A DNA stretch of 62,670 bases from Frankia alni (GTDB taxonomy: Bacteria; Actinomycetota; Actinomycetes; Frankiales; Frankiaceae), in assembly GCA_026225295.1 (NCBI GenBank), contig JAMFSN010000104.1:1-62670 (forward strand). Reading direction: 5' to 3'. The notes beneath the pieces are model-generated. The model was not told where the DNA came from. It made no database searches and worked only from the letters and a program-made list of their open reading frames with translations. The translations under genes and the position numbers were made by a program. Shown piece by piece: positions 49,670 to 59,098 of this stretch. Within the stretch, counting starts at the first letter, position 1. Each line of letters opens with the position of its first letter.

Positions 49670-50233
49670 GCTATCCCGGCGCCGCCCCCGGAAACGGCGA
49701 CCCGGTGTTGATCTTCAGATCGCCCGGCGCGTTCGCCGGTCGATGCGCGTGACGCGGCCCGATCGATCACGAACACGACCCCGGACCGGTCCTTCCGGAT
49801 CCGGTTCGGACGGCCGACGCGGGAATGGTGGACCGCTGGTCGACTTTGGCGGGGGCCCGTTGCGCAACCGTCCGCGAGTGTGGCGCGTCCGCGTTGCCCG
49901 ATGGGGTGAGAAGGCGGTCAATGGCCCGCGTCGGTTCTCCCGCCGGGCGCCGCCGGGGCCGCTCCCTCGCCGGCCTGCACGTCGCTGACCTGGGTACTTG
50001 CCCCGGTGCTACGCCGGTCTGGTGAGGGGGAAAGCTCCCGGGGCACGCCCCTGGGAATGGGGCGCCGGGTGGCTTGGTCCACGTGGGCGAGACAACAGAA
50101 AAGATGGTTAACCCGTGCGCCTGCGAAACGCGAAGGCGATTCGCGTATACGCTTGGTAGACCAAGAGGTTTCGGTCCTCGGGTATATCACGCGTACGAGC
50201 ACATCCCGACCCCCGTACACAGGAGTAGACGCC
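49670..50233. promoter_or_regulatory. Long lsr2 leader/upstream region with nested palindromes
   Basis: 564 bp without a credible gene. At 50037-50069 CCCGG/CCGGG encloses a second hairpin GCCCC-TGGGAAT-GGGGC (50047-50063). Closer to lsr2 are three palindromes in a row: CGCGAA-N5-TTCGCG (50129-50145), GCGTATACGC (50143-50152) and CTTGGT-AG-ACCAAG (50152-50165). The last 110 bp are AT-richer than the surroundings. This suggests a multi-input promoter with a structured leader; I cannot match a known riboswitch class. Confidence 0.5.
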
Positions 50234-50608
50234 ATGGCACAGAAGACGATCGTCTCGCTCATCGACGACCTGGACAGCGGCGAGGCGGACGAGACCGTCA
50301 GCCTCGGACTCGACGGCGTCAGCTACACCATTGACCTGTCGGAAAAGAACGCCACTGTCCTGCGGGAGGCGCTCGCGCCGTTCGTTGCCTCCGCTCGCCG
50401 GACCGGCGGTCGCGCTCCCCGTCGCACCGCGACCGCAACGACCGCGAAGGCCAAGGGAACGCCGGTGGCCGCCGGTTCCACCCGCCGTTCCGGCAGCAGT
50501 GACGACACCGCCGCGGTCCGGGAATGGGCCCGCGCGCACGGCCACAAGGTCAGCGACCGGGGCCGCATCTCTTCCTCGGTTCTCGACGCCTACCAGAAGG
50601 CTCACTAG
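50234..50608 (+). CDS. lsr2: Lsr2, histone-like nucleoid-associated protein
   Basis: A 124-residue Lsr2. The N-terminal dimerisation domain is MAQKTIVSLIDDLDSGEADE through LGLDGVSYTIDLSEKN. The linker is Arg/Ala/Thr-rich. The C-terminal DNA-binding domain (VREWARAHGHKVSDRGRISS) has the AT-hook-like RGR at 109-111. Lsr2 is the actinobacterial counterpart of H-NS: it silences AT-rich and horizontally acquired DNA. AGGAGTAGACGCC precedes the ATG. The upstream palindromes and AT-rich stretch fit autoregulation, which is inferred. Confidence 0.96.
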   Translation: MAQKTIVSLIDDLDSGEADETVSLGLDGVSYTIDLSEKNATVLREALAPFVASARRTGGRAPRRTATATTAKAKGTPVAAGSTRRSGSSDDTAAVREWARAHGHKVSDRGRISSSVLDAYQKAH

Positions 50609-50742
50609 CCCGGTTGTCAGGCCGAAAATTATTGACCCGGGGATCATGGTCTCCGACGGCGCAAAAAAACGATGATCGCGCCGCCTTTGATCCTCTGGAC
50701 GGTGCGGAAAACTGTCCGACCCGTCCGGTACGAACTACCGTG

Positions 50743-50787
50743 CGACCCTGCCGTCCCGGCCCGACGAGTCCCGGGGCGGCAGGGTCG
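50743..50787. terminator. Bidirectional hairpin between lsr2 and uvrD-like gene
   Basis: CGACCCTGCCG (50743-50753) pairs with CGGCAGGGTCG (50777-50787). Three tandem CCCGTCGT octamers follow at about 50788-50811. It lies between convergent genes. Confidence 0.72.
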
Positions 50788-50828
50788 TCCCGTCGTCCCG
50801 TCGTCCCGGCGGGAGTCCGGTAGTGACG

Positions 50829-52922
50829 TCAGGCCCACAGGTCGTCGAGCGTCGGCAGCGCCACCGGCGCCATCCCGGCCGGGCGTACCGTCGGCGTTGG
50901 CCGGTCGGCCTCCTGGACGTCGAGCGCGGCCACCGCTTCGTCGGTGAGAAATCGGCTGGCCGGCGCGTAGCTGTGTTTGTCGTCGCGGGCCCGCCGGTGG
51001 TGGGGCATGCGCAGGGGCGTGTAGAGGGCCAGGTCGTCGCGGGCCCGGGTGGCCGCGACATAGAACAGCCGCTGTTCCTCGGCGAGACCGGTCGGGCTGG
51101 TGAGTGACAGGTCGGACGGGAACGCCCCGTCGACGACGTGGATGAGATGCACCGACGCCCATTCGAGGCCCTTGGCCGAATGCACCGTCGACAGGACCAG
51201 GTAGTCGTCGTCCAGGCGCGGTGGGCCGGCCAGGTCACCGGTGGACGCCGGCGGGTCGAGCGTCACCTCGGCGGCGAAGTCGTTCAGGCTGGCCGCCGAA
51301 CCGGCCGCGCTGACCAGACGGTCCAGGTCGGTCAGGCGGGCCGCGTGATCGCCGTACCGATCGACGATCAGGGGCCGGACCAGGTCCAGCACGGCGGCCG
51401 CCCGGGCCGCGATCGGAGCCCGCCCCCGAGCCTGCACCAGGGCGCTGAGGGTCGCGCCGAGCGCCGTCCGGGTCGCGGCCGGGGCGGCGGCGACCGCCTC
51501 GGCGTGCCGGTCGCAGTCGTTCCAACCGTCATTCCCACTGGTGTCCCAGTGGTCCGTCCCGCTGCCGCTCCCGCCGTCGTTCCCGACCCTGCCCGGTTCC
51601 CGCCCCGCGCCGGGGGCGAGCACGTCGAGCAGCCGCCGGGCCCGGGCCGGCCCGATGCCGTCGTGCAACCGCAGGAGCCGGAACCACGCGACCTCGTCGC
51701 GCCGGTTCTCCAGCAGGCGCAGACCGGCCACGAAGTCCTTGACGTGCGCGGCTTCCAGGAACTTCAAGCCGCCGTACTTCACGAACGGCACTCCGCGGGC
51801 GGTGAGTTCGACCTCCAGGACGTCGCTGTGGTGGGACGACCTCATCAGCACCGCCTGGTCGCGCAGCCGTTGCCCGTCCTGGGCGGCGGTCAGCACCGCG
51901 TCGACGACCAGCCGGGCCTCGGCCGACACGTCGTGGCAGCGCACCAGCCGGGCCCGGGAACCGCCGGTCCGGTCCGAGCGCAAGGTCAACGCTTCGCCGT
52001 CGGACGGCGGTCGGACGGCGTTGGCCAGGTCGAGCAGGGGCTGACGGGACCGGAAGTTGCGCTCCAGCCGGATCACCCGCGTGCCGGGGATCGTGCGGGC
52101 GACGTCCGCGAGGTGCCGGCTGTCCGCGCCGCGGAACCCGTAGATGGCCTGACCGTCGTCCCCGACGACGGTCAGGCCCCGCCCGTCCGGGCACAGCAGC
52201 CGCACGATGTCGACCTGCGCGGCGTTGACGTCCTGATACTCGTCGACCAGGACGTGATCCCAGCGGGCGGCCAGGCCCGGCCCGTGGGTCGGGTCGGCCA
52301 GCAGGCTCTGCCAGGCCAGGAGCAGGTCGTCGAAGTCGAGCACCCCCTGGCCCCGCTTACCGGCCACGTAGGCGCGGAACAGCTCGAGAATCGCGGCGGT
52401 GTGCGGCCCACACCAGGGAAACGCGGTGGCGATGACGGCCCGGGCCGGGCGGGCGGTGTTCACCGCCCGCGAGTAGATGTCCAGGAGGGTCCCGGCGCGC
52501 GGGAAACGTTCGGCCGTCCCCCCCAGTCCGTGATCGTGCCGGAGCAGATCGAGCAGGTCGGAGGCGTCCGACGCATCGAGCACCGAGAGGGCCGGCGGCA
52601 GCCCGAGGGCCTCCGCGTGCGCGGACACGAGGCGGTGGGCGACGGCGTGGAACGTCCCACCCCACAACCGCCGCCCCGCGCCCCGGTCGCCGCAGACGGC
52701 CGCGGCCCGGGCCAGCATCTCGTCGGCCGCCCGCCGGGTGAACGTCAACAGCAGGATGCGGCCGGGATCCACCCCCCGGTCGACCAGGTTGGCCACCCGC
52801 GCGACCAGGGTCCGCGTCTTTCCGGTGCCGGCCCCGGCCAGGACGACCAACGGTCCGTCGCCATGGGTCGCGGCGGCCAACTGTCGTTCGTCGAGGCCTT
52901 CATCCCACGCCGTATCGAACAC
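50829..52922 (-). CDS. UvrD/PcrA-like superfamily 1 DNA helicase
   Basis: A 697-residue helicase. Motifs in order: Q motif ERQLAAATHGDG, Walker A AGAGTGKT, Ia LLLTFTRRAADEML, II LVDEYQDVN, III VVGDDGQAIYGFRGA, IV IRLERNFRS, V VLSTVHSAKGLEW and VI RLFYVAATRARDD. It unwinds DNA 3' to 5' in repair or recombination. It is longer than the minimal core because of an inserted Gly/Asp/Asn-rich loop (GNDGGSGSGTDHW near residue 455), and shorter than AdnAB/RecB types. GTG start at 52922. Single gene between convergent lsr2 and a sedolisin gene. Confidence 0.94.
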   Translation of the reverse strand: MFDTAWDEGLDERQLAAATHGDGPLVVLAGAGTGKTRTLVARVANLVDRGVDPGRILLLTFTRRAADEMLARAAAVCGDRGAGRRLWGGTFHAVAHRLVSAHAEALGLPPALSVLDASDASDLLDLLRHDHGLGGTAERFPRAGTLLDIYSRAVNTARPARAVIATAFPWCGPHTAAILELFRAYVAGKRGQGVLDFDDLLLAWQSLLADPTHGPGLAARWDHVLVDEYQDVNAAQVDIVRLLCPDGRGLTVVGDDGQAIYGFRGADSRHLADVARTIPGTRVIRLERNFRSRQPLLDLANAVRPPSDGEALTLRSDRTGGSRARLVRCHDVSAEARLVVDAVLTAAQDGQRLRDQAVLMRSSHHSDVLEVELTARGVPFVKYGGLKFLEAAHVKDFVAGLRLLENRRDEVAWFRLLRLHDGIGPARARRLLDVLAPGAGREPGRVGNDGGSGSGTDHWDTSGNDGWNDCDRHAEAVAAAPAATRTALGATLSALVQARGRAPIAARAAAVLDLVRPLIVDRYGDHAARLTDLDRLVSAAGSAASLNDFAAEVTLDPPASTGDLAGPPRLDDDYLVLSTVHSAKGLEWASVHLIHVVDGAFPSDLSLTSPTGLAEEQRLFYVAATRARDDLALYTPLRMPHHRRARDDKHSYAPASRFLTDEAVAALDVQEADRPTPTVRPAGMAPVALPTLDDLWA

Positions 52923-52960
52923 CTGTACGATTTTACGATACGGCGGGGCTGCGGTTCACC

Positions 52961-54544
52961 TCAGCTCAGATCTTTGGCCGTGGCCCAGGCCAGCACCGCT
53001 TTCGCGGCCTTGGCGTTGGCGCCGGTGTGGAGGCCGTTGGCCCACGATCGGGTGGCCGTCCACAGCGTCGTGTCGGCATCGGCGGGCGGCGGCGGGTTGG
53101 TGGGCGGCGGCGTCGGGGTCGTGCCGGAGCCGAGCGCGGCCAGCAGCTTCGAGCCGACCGGGCTCCCGAGCCCGGAGGCCGGGTCCCAACCCTTCCCGGC
53201 GGCGTAACCCTCGTTGTTGCCCGACGTGATGTCGGTGAAGGCGGTCGGCGTGGCGTAGGCCACCGTGGCCAGGTCGCCGACCGGCTTGCCGGTCAGTTGG
53301 ACCAGGCGCGCGACCAGCCCGGCCAGCAGCGGCGCGACCGCCGAGGTGCCCCCGATGACCCCGGATTTCCCGTCGACGACGACCTTGTAGCCCGACTCCG
53401 GGTCCGCGTTCCCGGTGATGTCGGGCAGCCCGCGGTAGGAGCCGACCGTGGCCGGCTGCCAGGTCGGGCGGTGGAACGTCTTCGAGTAGCCGCCGCCGGT
53501 GGCCGAGTTCGCGCCGTCGTCCCACACCGATTCGCCCGCCCACGCGCCGTTGCCGTCGATGGTGAGCCGCGTTCCGCCGCAGGCGATGACGTTGGGGGAG
53601 CTGGCCGGGAAGTCGGCGACCGGCCCGGACGTGCCGTCGTCGGCGCCCGAGTCGCCGGCCGCGGCGAGGACCACGATGCCGGCCGCCCGGGCGGTGGCAA
53701 AGGCCTGGTCGAAGGCCTGGAGGGACTGCGCGGTCCAGGACGATTCGGGGCCGCCCCAGCTGATGCTGATGGCGGCCGGCGCCGGGGTGGCCTTGGCCGC
53801 CGCGTTGATCGCGGCCAGGAAGCCGGCGTCGGTGTTCGGCCCGAAGTAGACAACCTGGGCGGCGCCCGGGGCGACCGCCCCGGCCACCTCGATGTCGAGC
53901 AGCACCTCACCGTCCGCGCCGTTCGGGTCCTGGCCGGGCTCGTTCGCGGCGCCCTGGACCCCGACCGCGGTGACCTTCGGGGTCGACAGGCCCAGCCCAC
54001 CGAAGTAGGTGGTCAGGTCGGACGTCCCGAACCCGCCGCCCAGCTCGATGATGGCGATGGTCTGGCCGCTGCCGGTGGCGGCCGGGAAGTCGTACGCCTT
54101 GGCCACCTGGACGGCGGTCAACCCGGCCGGCGCGGCGGCGGCCGGACGGAACCGCGGCCGGGCGGCGGGCCGCTCGTCCAGACCCAGCACGGCGACGACC
54201 GCGTCGTCCAACTCGTCGGGCAGGGCGACCGTGCCTTCCCGGCCCCGCAGCGTCCGGCCGTCGACGTCGTACAGGTTGAGGTCGGTGTCGAACGCCCGGG
54301 CGACCGCGCCGACATCACCCCGCAGTCGGACGGTGCGCGCCGCCGCGTCGGTCTCGACGACCTCGAGGCCGTGGTCCTTGGCGAACGTGTGGACCGCCGT
54401 CACGTCGGCGGGCGCGGCGTCGAGGTCGGCGCTGTCGGCCGAACCGGGGCGCAGCACCACCGTGACCGCCACGGTCTGCTCCGGCGGCACCGGTGACAAC
54501 GGGGTGCCGAGCGATGGTCGGTACGAGCCCTGGATCCGGCTCAT
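52961..54544 (-). CDS. S53 family serine-carboxyl peptidase (sedolisin/kumamolisin type)
   Basis: A 527-residue protease precursor. The pro-domain (about 20-125, with VVLRPG and VRLRGDVGAVARAFDTDL) precedes the catalytic domain. Catalytic residues are Glu213 and Asp217 (GEVLLDIEVAG), oxyanion Asp298 (AAAGDSGAD) and Ser401 (GGTSAVAP). The Ca-binding-type end DPASGLGSP is present. It lacks a signal peptide, as in kumamolisin. AGGAGGGGAC precedes the ATG at 54544, so the longer open frame is rejected. A Pro/Thr-rich linker and a 40-residue C-terminal tail are extra. Active in acidic conditions in characterised relatives. Confidence 0.94.
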   Translation of the reverse strand: MSRIQGSYRPSLGTPLSPVPPEQTVAVTVVLRPGSADSADLDAAPADVTAVHTFAKDHGLEVVETDAAARTVRLRGDVGAVARAFDTDLNLYDVDGRTLRGREGTVALPDELDDAVVAVLGLDERPAARPRFRPAAAAPAGLTAVQVAKAYDFPAATGSGQTIAIIELGGGFGTSDLTTYFGGLGLSTPKVTAVGVQGAANEPGQDPNGADGEVLLDIEVAGAVAPGAAQVVYFGPNTDAGFLAAINAAAKATPAPAAISISWGGPESSWTAQSLQAFDQAFATARAAGIVVLAAAGDSGADDGTSGPVADFPASSPNVIACGGTRLTIDGNGAWAGESVWDDGANSATGGGYSKTFHRPTWQPATVGSYRGLPDITGNADPESGYKVVVDGKSGVIGGTSAVAPLLAGLVARLVQLTGKPVGDLATVAYATPTAFTDITSGNNEGYAAGKGWDPASGLGSPVGSKLLAALGSGTTPTPPPTNPPPPADADTTLWTATRSWANGLHTGANAKAAKAVLAWATAKDLS

Positions 54545-54657
54545 GTCCCCTCCTGATGATGCGACGAGCAAGCAACCAACTACGGACAATCAGTGCAGAT
54601 CTTTGACGACCGGCAGTCGGTTGTCCACCTCTGGGCTGGTTGTCCGCCCCGCCCGGC

Positions 54658-55998
54658 TCAGGTACCGGGCTCGCCGGGGAGCGCTCGGAGGCGTCCGCGC
54701 AGGAATTCCCGGACGGCGGCGTTGCCGGTCCGGTCGATGGCCGCCGCGTAGGCCGACGCGGCCTGCGCGGACCGGCCGAGGCGCCGCAACAGGTCGGCCC
54801 GCACGGCGTGGAACGGCTGGTAACGGTCCAGTTCGGGGTGCTCGCCGAGCTGGTCGAGCACGGTGAGTGCGGCGGTCGGGCCGGCCACCTCGGCCAGCGC
54901 GACCGCCCGGTGCACGGCGATCACCGCGGTCGGGGTGAGGGCGAGCAGCTGGTCGTACAGGCGCAGGATCTGGCCCCAGTCGGTGGCCGGGGCGCTCGCC
55001 GCGTCGCTGTGCACGGCGGCGATCGCCGCCTGGATCTGGTACGGCCCCGGCTGGTCGCGTCGCAGGCACCGGCGGACGAGCCCGAGACCTTCCTCGACCA
55101 GCCCCCGGTCCCAGCGGCGCCGGTCCTGGTCGGCGAGCAGCACCAGCCCGCCGGCCGGGGTGGTCCGCGCCGCGCGCCGCGACTCGGTCAGCACCATGAG
55201 AGCGAGCAGCCCCAGGGCCTCCGGTTCGTCGGGCATCAGGGCGATGAGCAGCCGACCCAGGCGAATCGCCTCGGCCCCCAGCTCGGCCCGGATCAGCTCG
55301 TCGCCGGCGCTCGCCGTGTAGCCCTCGTTGAAGATCAGGTACACGACCGCCAGCACGGCCCGCACCCGCTCCGGCAGGTCGGCCTCGGTCGGGATCCGGT
55401 AGGGGATCCGGGCGTCGCGGATCTTGCCTTTGGCCCGGGCCAGCCGCTGGGCCATCGTCGGCTCGGAAACCAGGAAGGCGCGGGCGATCTCAGCGGTCGT
55501 GAGCCCGCCCAGCAGCCGCAGCGTCAACGCGACCCGGGCGGCGGGCGCGAGTGCCGGGTGGCAGCAGGTGAAGATCAGGCGTAGGCGGTCGTCGCGCACG
55601 GGACCTCCCTGATCAACCGGCTCGGCCTGGACGTGCAGCGACGCCGCCTGCGCGTGCCGGTCGGCACGGGAGGCTTCCCGCCGGAGGCGGTCGATCGCCC
55701 GGTGCCGGGCGGTGGTGATGATCCAGCCGGCCGGGCTGGGGGGCAGCCCGGCCGCCGGCCAGCGGTCCACCGCCGCGACGAACGCCTCCTGCACCGCTTC
55801 CTGCGCGACGTCGAGGTCGCCGAAGACGCGGACCAGGACGGCCACCGCCCGGCCGTACTCGGCGCGGAAGACCTGCTCGATCTCCGCTGTCGGGACCGGC
55901 GCGGGCGCCCCGGCTGACCGGCTCAGTTCGGGAGCCGGTCGCGGAAGGGGCGCACCTCGATCGGCAGGGTCGTCGCGCTGGCCAGCCGTCGGCCCCAC
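54658..55998 (-). CDS. ECF-type RNA polymerase sigma factor with TPR-like C-terminus (ECF42 type)
   Basis: About 446 residues from a GTG at 55998 that overlaps the preceding gene by 76 nt. Sigma-2 ([34 protein letters not shown]) and sigma-4 ([20 protein letters not shown]) occupy residues 40-215. A long helical C-terminal part ([36 protein letters not shown]) is the hallmark of ECF42. That group lacks an anti-sigma factor and is linked to DGPF (YCII) proteins, as here. The true start is uncertain, since homology begins near VPTAEIEQ and no standard codon lies closer. Probably controls the adjacent gene and itself. Confidence 0.9.
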   Translation of the reverse strand: MGPTAGQRDDPADRGAPLPRPAPELSRSAGAPAPVPTAEIEQVFRAEYGRAVAVLVRVFGDLDVAQEAVQEAFVAAVDRWPAAGLPPSPAGWIITTARHRAIDRLRREASRADRHAQAASLHVQAEPVDQGGPVRDDRLRLIFTCCHPALAPAARVALTLRLLGGLTTAEIARAFLVSEPTMAQRLARAKGKIRDARIPYRIPTEADLPERVRAVLAVVYLIFNEGYTASAGDELIRAELGAEAIRLGRLLIALMPDEPEALGLLALMVLTESRRAARTTPAGGLVLLADQDRRRWDRGLVEEGLGLVRRCLRRDQPGPYQIQAAIAAVHSDAASAPATDWGQILRLYDQLLALTPTAVIAVHRAVALAEVAGPTAALTVLDQLGEHPELDRYQPFHAVRADLLRRLGRSAQAASAYAAAIDRTGNAAVREFLRGRLRALPGEPGT

Positions 55999-56276
55999 TT
56001 GAGGGCGGCGTCGAGGTCGGGAGCCGTGATGATCGTGAACCCGCCGAGATGTTCCTTGCCTTCGATGAACGGGCCGTCGGTGGTCAGGACGTCGCCGTCG
56101 CGGGGGGTCAGCACGGTGGCGGTGGTGGCGGGGAACAGCCCGCCGTTGAAGACCCAGGCGCCGGCCGCCCTGAGGTCGCGGTTCAGCTCGTCGAGGTCCC
56201 GGCCGATCGCGCTCAGAACCTCGGGGGCGGGAACGGGCCCGTCCGGCTGGTACACGCTGAGCAGGTACTGCGTCAC
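55923..56276 (-). CDS. DGPF/YCII-domain protein, ECF42 partner
   Basis: A 117-residue protein whose GTG at 56276 follows GGAGGAG by six bases. It carries [12 protein letters not shown] at the start and [19 protein letters not shown], which contains the DGPF motif. YCII-like proteins have a ferredoxin-like fold with a conserved His/Asp; their function with ECF42 sigma factors is not settled. The gene overlaps the sigma factor's 5' end and lies in the same operon. Divergent from the aldo-keto reductase gene. Confidence 0.9.
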   Translation of the reverse strand: MTQYLLSVYQPDGPVPAPEVLSAIGRDLDELNRDLRAAGAWVFNGGLFPATTATVLTPRDGDVLTTDGPFIEGKEHLGGFTIITAPDLDAALKWGRRLASATTLPIEVRPFRDRLPN

Positions 56277-56408
56277 GAGATGCTCCTCCATCCGGCCGCC
56301 GGCGTTTTCCGGCGTCTCACCATGGACACGAACGGCGGCGGCCCGGATCGACACCCAGGACCCGCCCGGTTCACCGGCCGGCTCGATTTCACTGGCAGGC
56401 TCGGCGCC

Positions 56409-57332
56409 ATGCCTACCCCTGCTGACCCGCCCGCCCTGGTGACCGCGGCCGCCGCCGGAGCCTGGACACTCGGCGACCGGACCGTCAACCGGGTCGGGTT
56501 CGGTGCGATGCGCCTGACCGGGCGCGTCCCCTTCGGCGACGGCCCGCCGAGCGACCGGGACCGGGTGATCGGGGTGCTGCGTCGCGCGGTGGAGCTGGGG
56601 GTCAACCACATCGACACCGCCGCTTTCTACTTTTCGTCCCGGCGATCGGCCAACGAGCTGATCAACCGGGCGTTGGCCCCGTACCCCGAAGACCTGGTCA
56701 TTACGACCAAGGTCGGCCCGGGCCGTGATCGGTCGGGGGCCTGGCAACCGCCGGCGACGCCCGCGCAGCTGCGCGGGCAGGTCGAGGAGAACCTGCGCCA
56801 CCTGGGCCTCGACCAGCTCGACGTGGTGAACCTGCGCGTCCAGGGGGCGGGCTCGCTCGCCGAGCGGTTCGGGGCCCTGTCCGACCTGCGCGACGCCGGG
56901 CTGATCCGGCACCTGGGCATTTCCAATGTGCGGCCCCACCACCTGGCCGAGGCGCAGGCCATCGCGCCGGTGGTCTGTGTGCAGAACCGGTACGGCATCG
57001 ACGACCGGTTCCAGGACGGCTCTGATCTGGGTGACTTCGTGCGGACCTGCGGGGAGCGGGGCGTCGCCTTCGTGCCGTTCTTCGCGATCGCCGGTACCGG
57101 TCGGGAGACCGGGCCGGGCGACGGCTCCGCTGGCGAGGAGATCCGGGCCGTCGCGCGGGCCCACGGCGCGACGGTCGCGCAGATCCGGCTGGCCTGGACC
57201 CTGCACCAGGGCTCCCACGTGCTGGCCATCCCGGGCACCGGGAACCCGGACCACCTGATCGCCAACGTCGGGGCCGGGGCGCTGCGGCTGTCGGCCCACG
57301 AACTGCGGCGGCTGAACGAGCTTCCCTATTGA
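56409..57332 (+). CDS. Aldo/keto reductase
   Basis: A 307-residue (beta/alpha)8-barrel NADPH-dependent reductase. VNRVGFGAMRLTGR, DTAAFYFS (catalytic Asp and Tyr) and ITTKVG (Lys) are visible, as are HLGISNVRP and the phosphate-binding IPGTGNPDHL. The usual catalytic His is Asn/Leu here (VVNLRVQG), which occurs in several actinobacterial members. The ATG at 56409 starts the family region after a poor open upstream frame. Divergent from the ECF42/DGPF pair, so it may belong to their regulon. Substrate unknown. Confidence 0.93.
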   Translation: MPTPADPPALVTAAAAGAWTLGDRTVNRVGFGAMRLTGRVPFGDGPPSDRDRVIGVLRRAVELGVNHIDTAAFYFSSRRSANELINRALAPYPEDLVITTKVGPGRDRSGAWQPPATPAQLRGQVEENLRHLGLDQLDVVNLRVQGAGSLAERFGALSDLRDAGLIRHLGISNVRPHHLAEAQAIAPVVCVQNRYGIDDRFQDGSDLGDFVRTCGERGVAFVPFFAIAGTGRETGPGDGSAGEEIRAVARAHGATVAQIRLAWTLHQGSHVLAIPGTGNPDHLIANVGAGALRLSAHELRRLNELPY

Positions 57333-57568
57333 GCGGGGGGCGGCAGCGCGGGCGGGTCGTCGATCACGGTGTTCTGACCGCCGGCCAGCACCGCGCCGTA
57401 CGGGCTGCCCCACAGCAGGTCGGCGGCAAACATGCTGTCGTACCGGTCGGCGTCGCTGTGGTCCAGGCCGGCCTGGAGCCGCTCGATCAGGTGCCGCACG
57501 GCGTCCTCGGCGTCGTCGGCCGCGGCGGGCTGGTTCAGGGTCGGTCGTTCGCGGGTGTCCGGGTACAT
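57326..57568 (-). pseudogene. Truncated NTF2/SnoaL-like gene
   Basis: An 80-residue open frame whose first 55 residues match the N-terminus of SgcJ/DUF4440-type NTF2-like proteins (DAEDAVRHLIERLQAGLDHS, then YDSMFAADLLWGSPYGAVL). The family usually runs to about 140-170 residues. Here it ends after an unrelated Pro-rich tail that overlaps the end of the aldo-keto reductase gene. So the 3' two-thirds seem deleted. A short functional protein cannot be ruled out. Confidence 0.6.
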
Positions 57569-57583
57569 CGTCGAAGGTTAAAA

Positions 57584-57601
57584 GGTGAAGTGCCCTTCAC
57601 C
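57584..57601. promoter_or_regulatory. Inverted repeat in a divergent promoter
   Basis: GGTGAAG-N4-CTTCACC lies between the truncated NTF2-like gene and the secreted protein gene. Directly after it, GCAAGATCCGT is repeated twice head to tail (57603-57624). It may be an operator. Confidence 0.55.
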
Positions 57602-57685
57602 GCAAGATCCGTGCAAGATCCGTCTCGGGCGGTTGGGCCTTTCGGGCGTAGCGAGGACCTGCGGAAACACGGTAGAAACCATTTC

Positions 57686-59008
57686 ATGACAAACGGGTCG
57701 TACCGCAAGGTCGTCTTCGCCGGGGTGCTGGGGCTCGGATCGGCGGTGCTGGCCGGGGCGCTGGCGGCCGGGCCGGCGGCCGCCACCGGAACCGCCGCCG
57801 CTGCCGCCGCGACCGGGCCCGCGGATCGGCCGGCCGTCGCGCCGGTCGTCCTGACCGGGCCCAGCGTCGTGACCCAGGCGGTCGACATCTCCCCGTCGGG
57901 CATCGTGGTCGGCACGTCCCAGCCGCAGCCGGAGCCGACCGACGGCATGCCGGTCCCCCCGCCGGCCACCGGCTGGCGCTGGCTGCCGGCCGGACCGCGG
58001 TACGTCGGGCAGGAACTGGCCGTTCCGGCCGGCACCACCAGCGTCTCGATCGCCGGGGTCACCGATCTCGGCGAGGCCGGCGGCACGGTCCAGAGCGGAC
58101 GGTTCAGCTATCAGCCCGTCCGGTGGTCGATCTCCGGCCGCCAGACGACCCCGCTCGGGTCGGCGGCCGGCGGCCCGACCACCGCCAATGCGATCTCGAC
58201 GACCAGCGCGGTCGGGCCGGCCCAATGGGCGGTCAGCACCGGCGACACGATCAGCGGCGCCGGGACCCTGGTCGCCCGGGACGGCACCCGCACCGAGCTG
58301 AGCGGCACCCCGGAGCTCAGCGGGGCCCGGATCGTGGACGCCTATTCGATCGGCGGCCCGGCCACCGCCCTGCTCGGGACGACCAGCGGGGTCGGGTACG
58401 GCTCGACCGGCCGGCCCGTCATCTGGCGCGACGGCGCAACCCTGACCCTGCCCGTCGTCTCGTCCTTCCCGCTCGGCAACGACTGCACCTCGGGGATCCA
58501 GCCCGACGGGTCGGTCGCTTACAGCGGCCCCCAGGGCCTGAGCAACGGCGCGATCGTGACGGTCATCGCTCTGCACCGCGGCGGCATCCCCGGCACGGAG
58601 GTCCCGCTGCCGACCGGCGGCCGGACGGCGACGGTCGGGTGCCCGTCCCTCGACACCTTGTCCGCCGACGGATCCGTGGTCGGGCAGCTGCAGGCGACCG
58701 CTACCCAGCCGGCCGAAGCCGCGCTGTGGCGCAACGGGACGCTGGTGCCGCTCGGCGTACGGACCGGCGAGACGGCCACCGCCGCCCAGGCGGTCGCGAC
58801 CGGGGGACGGGTCGTCGTGGTCGCCACCACCACCGACGGGGTCAGCCAGCCCTACCTGTGGCGCAACGGGGCGCGGACCCCGCTCACCGTACCGGCCGGT
58901 TGGACCCTGCGCTCCGTGGTGGAAATGACCGACGCGGGCGCGGTGCTGGCCAACGTGCAGAATTCCGCGGGTGACATTCGTCCGGTGGTCTGGAACACCG
59001 GCCGCTGA
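57686..59008 (+). CDS. Secreted HAF-repeat-like beta-propeller protein
   Basis: A 440-residue protein with a signal peptide (YRKVVFAGVLGLGSAVLAGA) and a likely AxA cleavage site near residue 34. The mature part repeats a pattern of the type VDISPSGIVVG ... WRWLPAGP ... VTDLGEAGG, then VIWRDGATLTLPV and LWRNGTLVPLGV, resembling HAF-type extracellular repeats that fold as a beta-propeller. No catalytic residues stand out. The ATG at 57686 is chosen because the signal peptide follows it. Followed by glucose-6-phosphate dehydrogenase on the same strand, probably by chance. Role unknown. Confidence 0.75.
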   Translation: MTNGSYRKVVFAGVLGLGSAVLAGALAAGPAAATGTAAAAAATGPADRPAVAPVVLTGPSVVTQAVDISPSGIVVGTSQPQPEPTDGMPVPPPATGWRWLPAGPRYVGQELAVPAGTTSVSIAGVTDLGEAGGTVQSGRFSYQPVRWSISGRQTTPLGSAAGGPTTANAISTTSAVGPAQWAVSTGDTISGAGTLVARDGTRTELSGTPELSGARIVDAYSIGGPATALLGTTSGVGYGSTGRPVIWRDGATLTLPVVSSFPLGNDCTSGIQPDGSVAYSGPQGLSNGAIVTVIALHRGGIPGTEVPLPTGGRTATVGCPSLDTLSADGSVVGQLQATATQPAEAALWRNGTLVPLGVRTGETATAAQAVATGGRVVVVATTTDGVSQPYLWRNGARTPLTVPAGWTLRSVVEMTDAGAVLANVQNSAGDIRPVVWNTGR

Positions 59009-59098
59009 CGGGGTGGAGACCTGCTCGACACCCCTGCCGGAACCTTGAGTGCGACCGGTTGCCCGTTCAAAGCGCTCGCTGGGGGTAAGAACCCAGTT

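Noticed and set aside
49990-50110. Cobalamin or c-di-AMP riboswitch upstream of lsr2
   Set aside because: Only scattered GGTGA- and GGGAA-like pieces are present and not in the required order; lsr2 is not a usual target of those classes.
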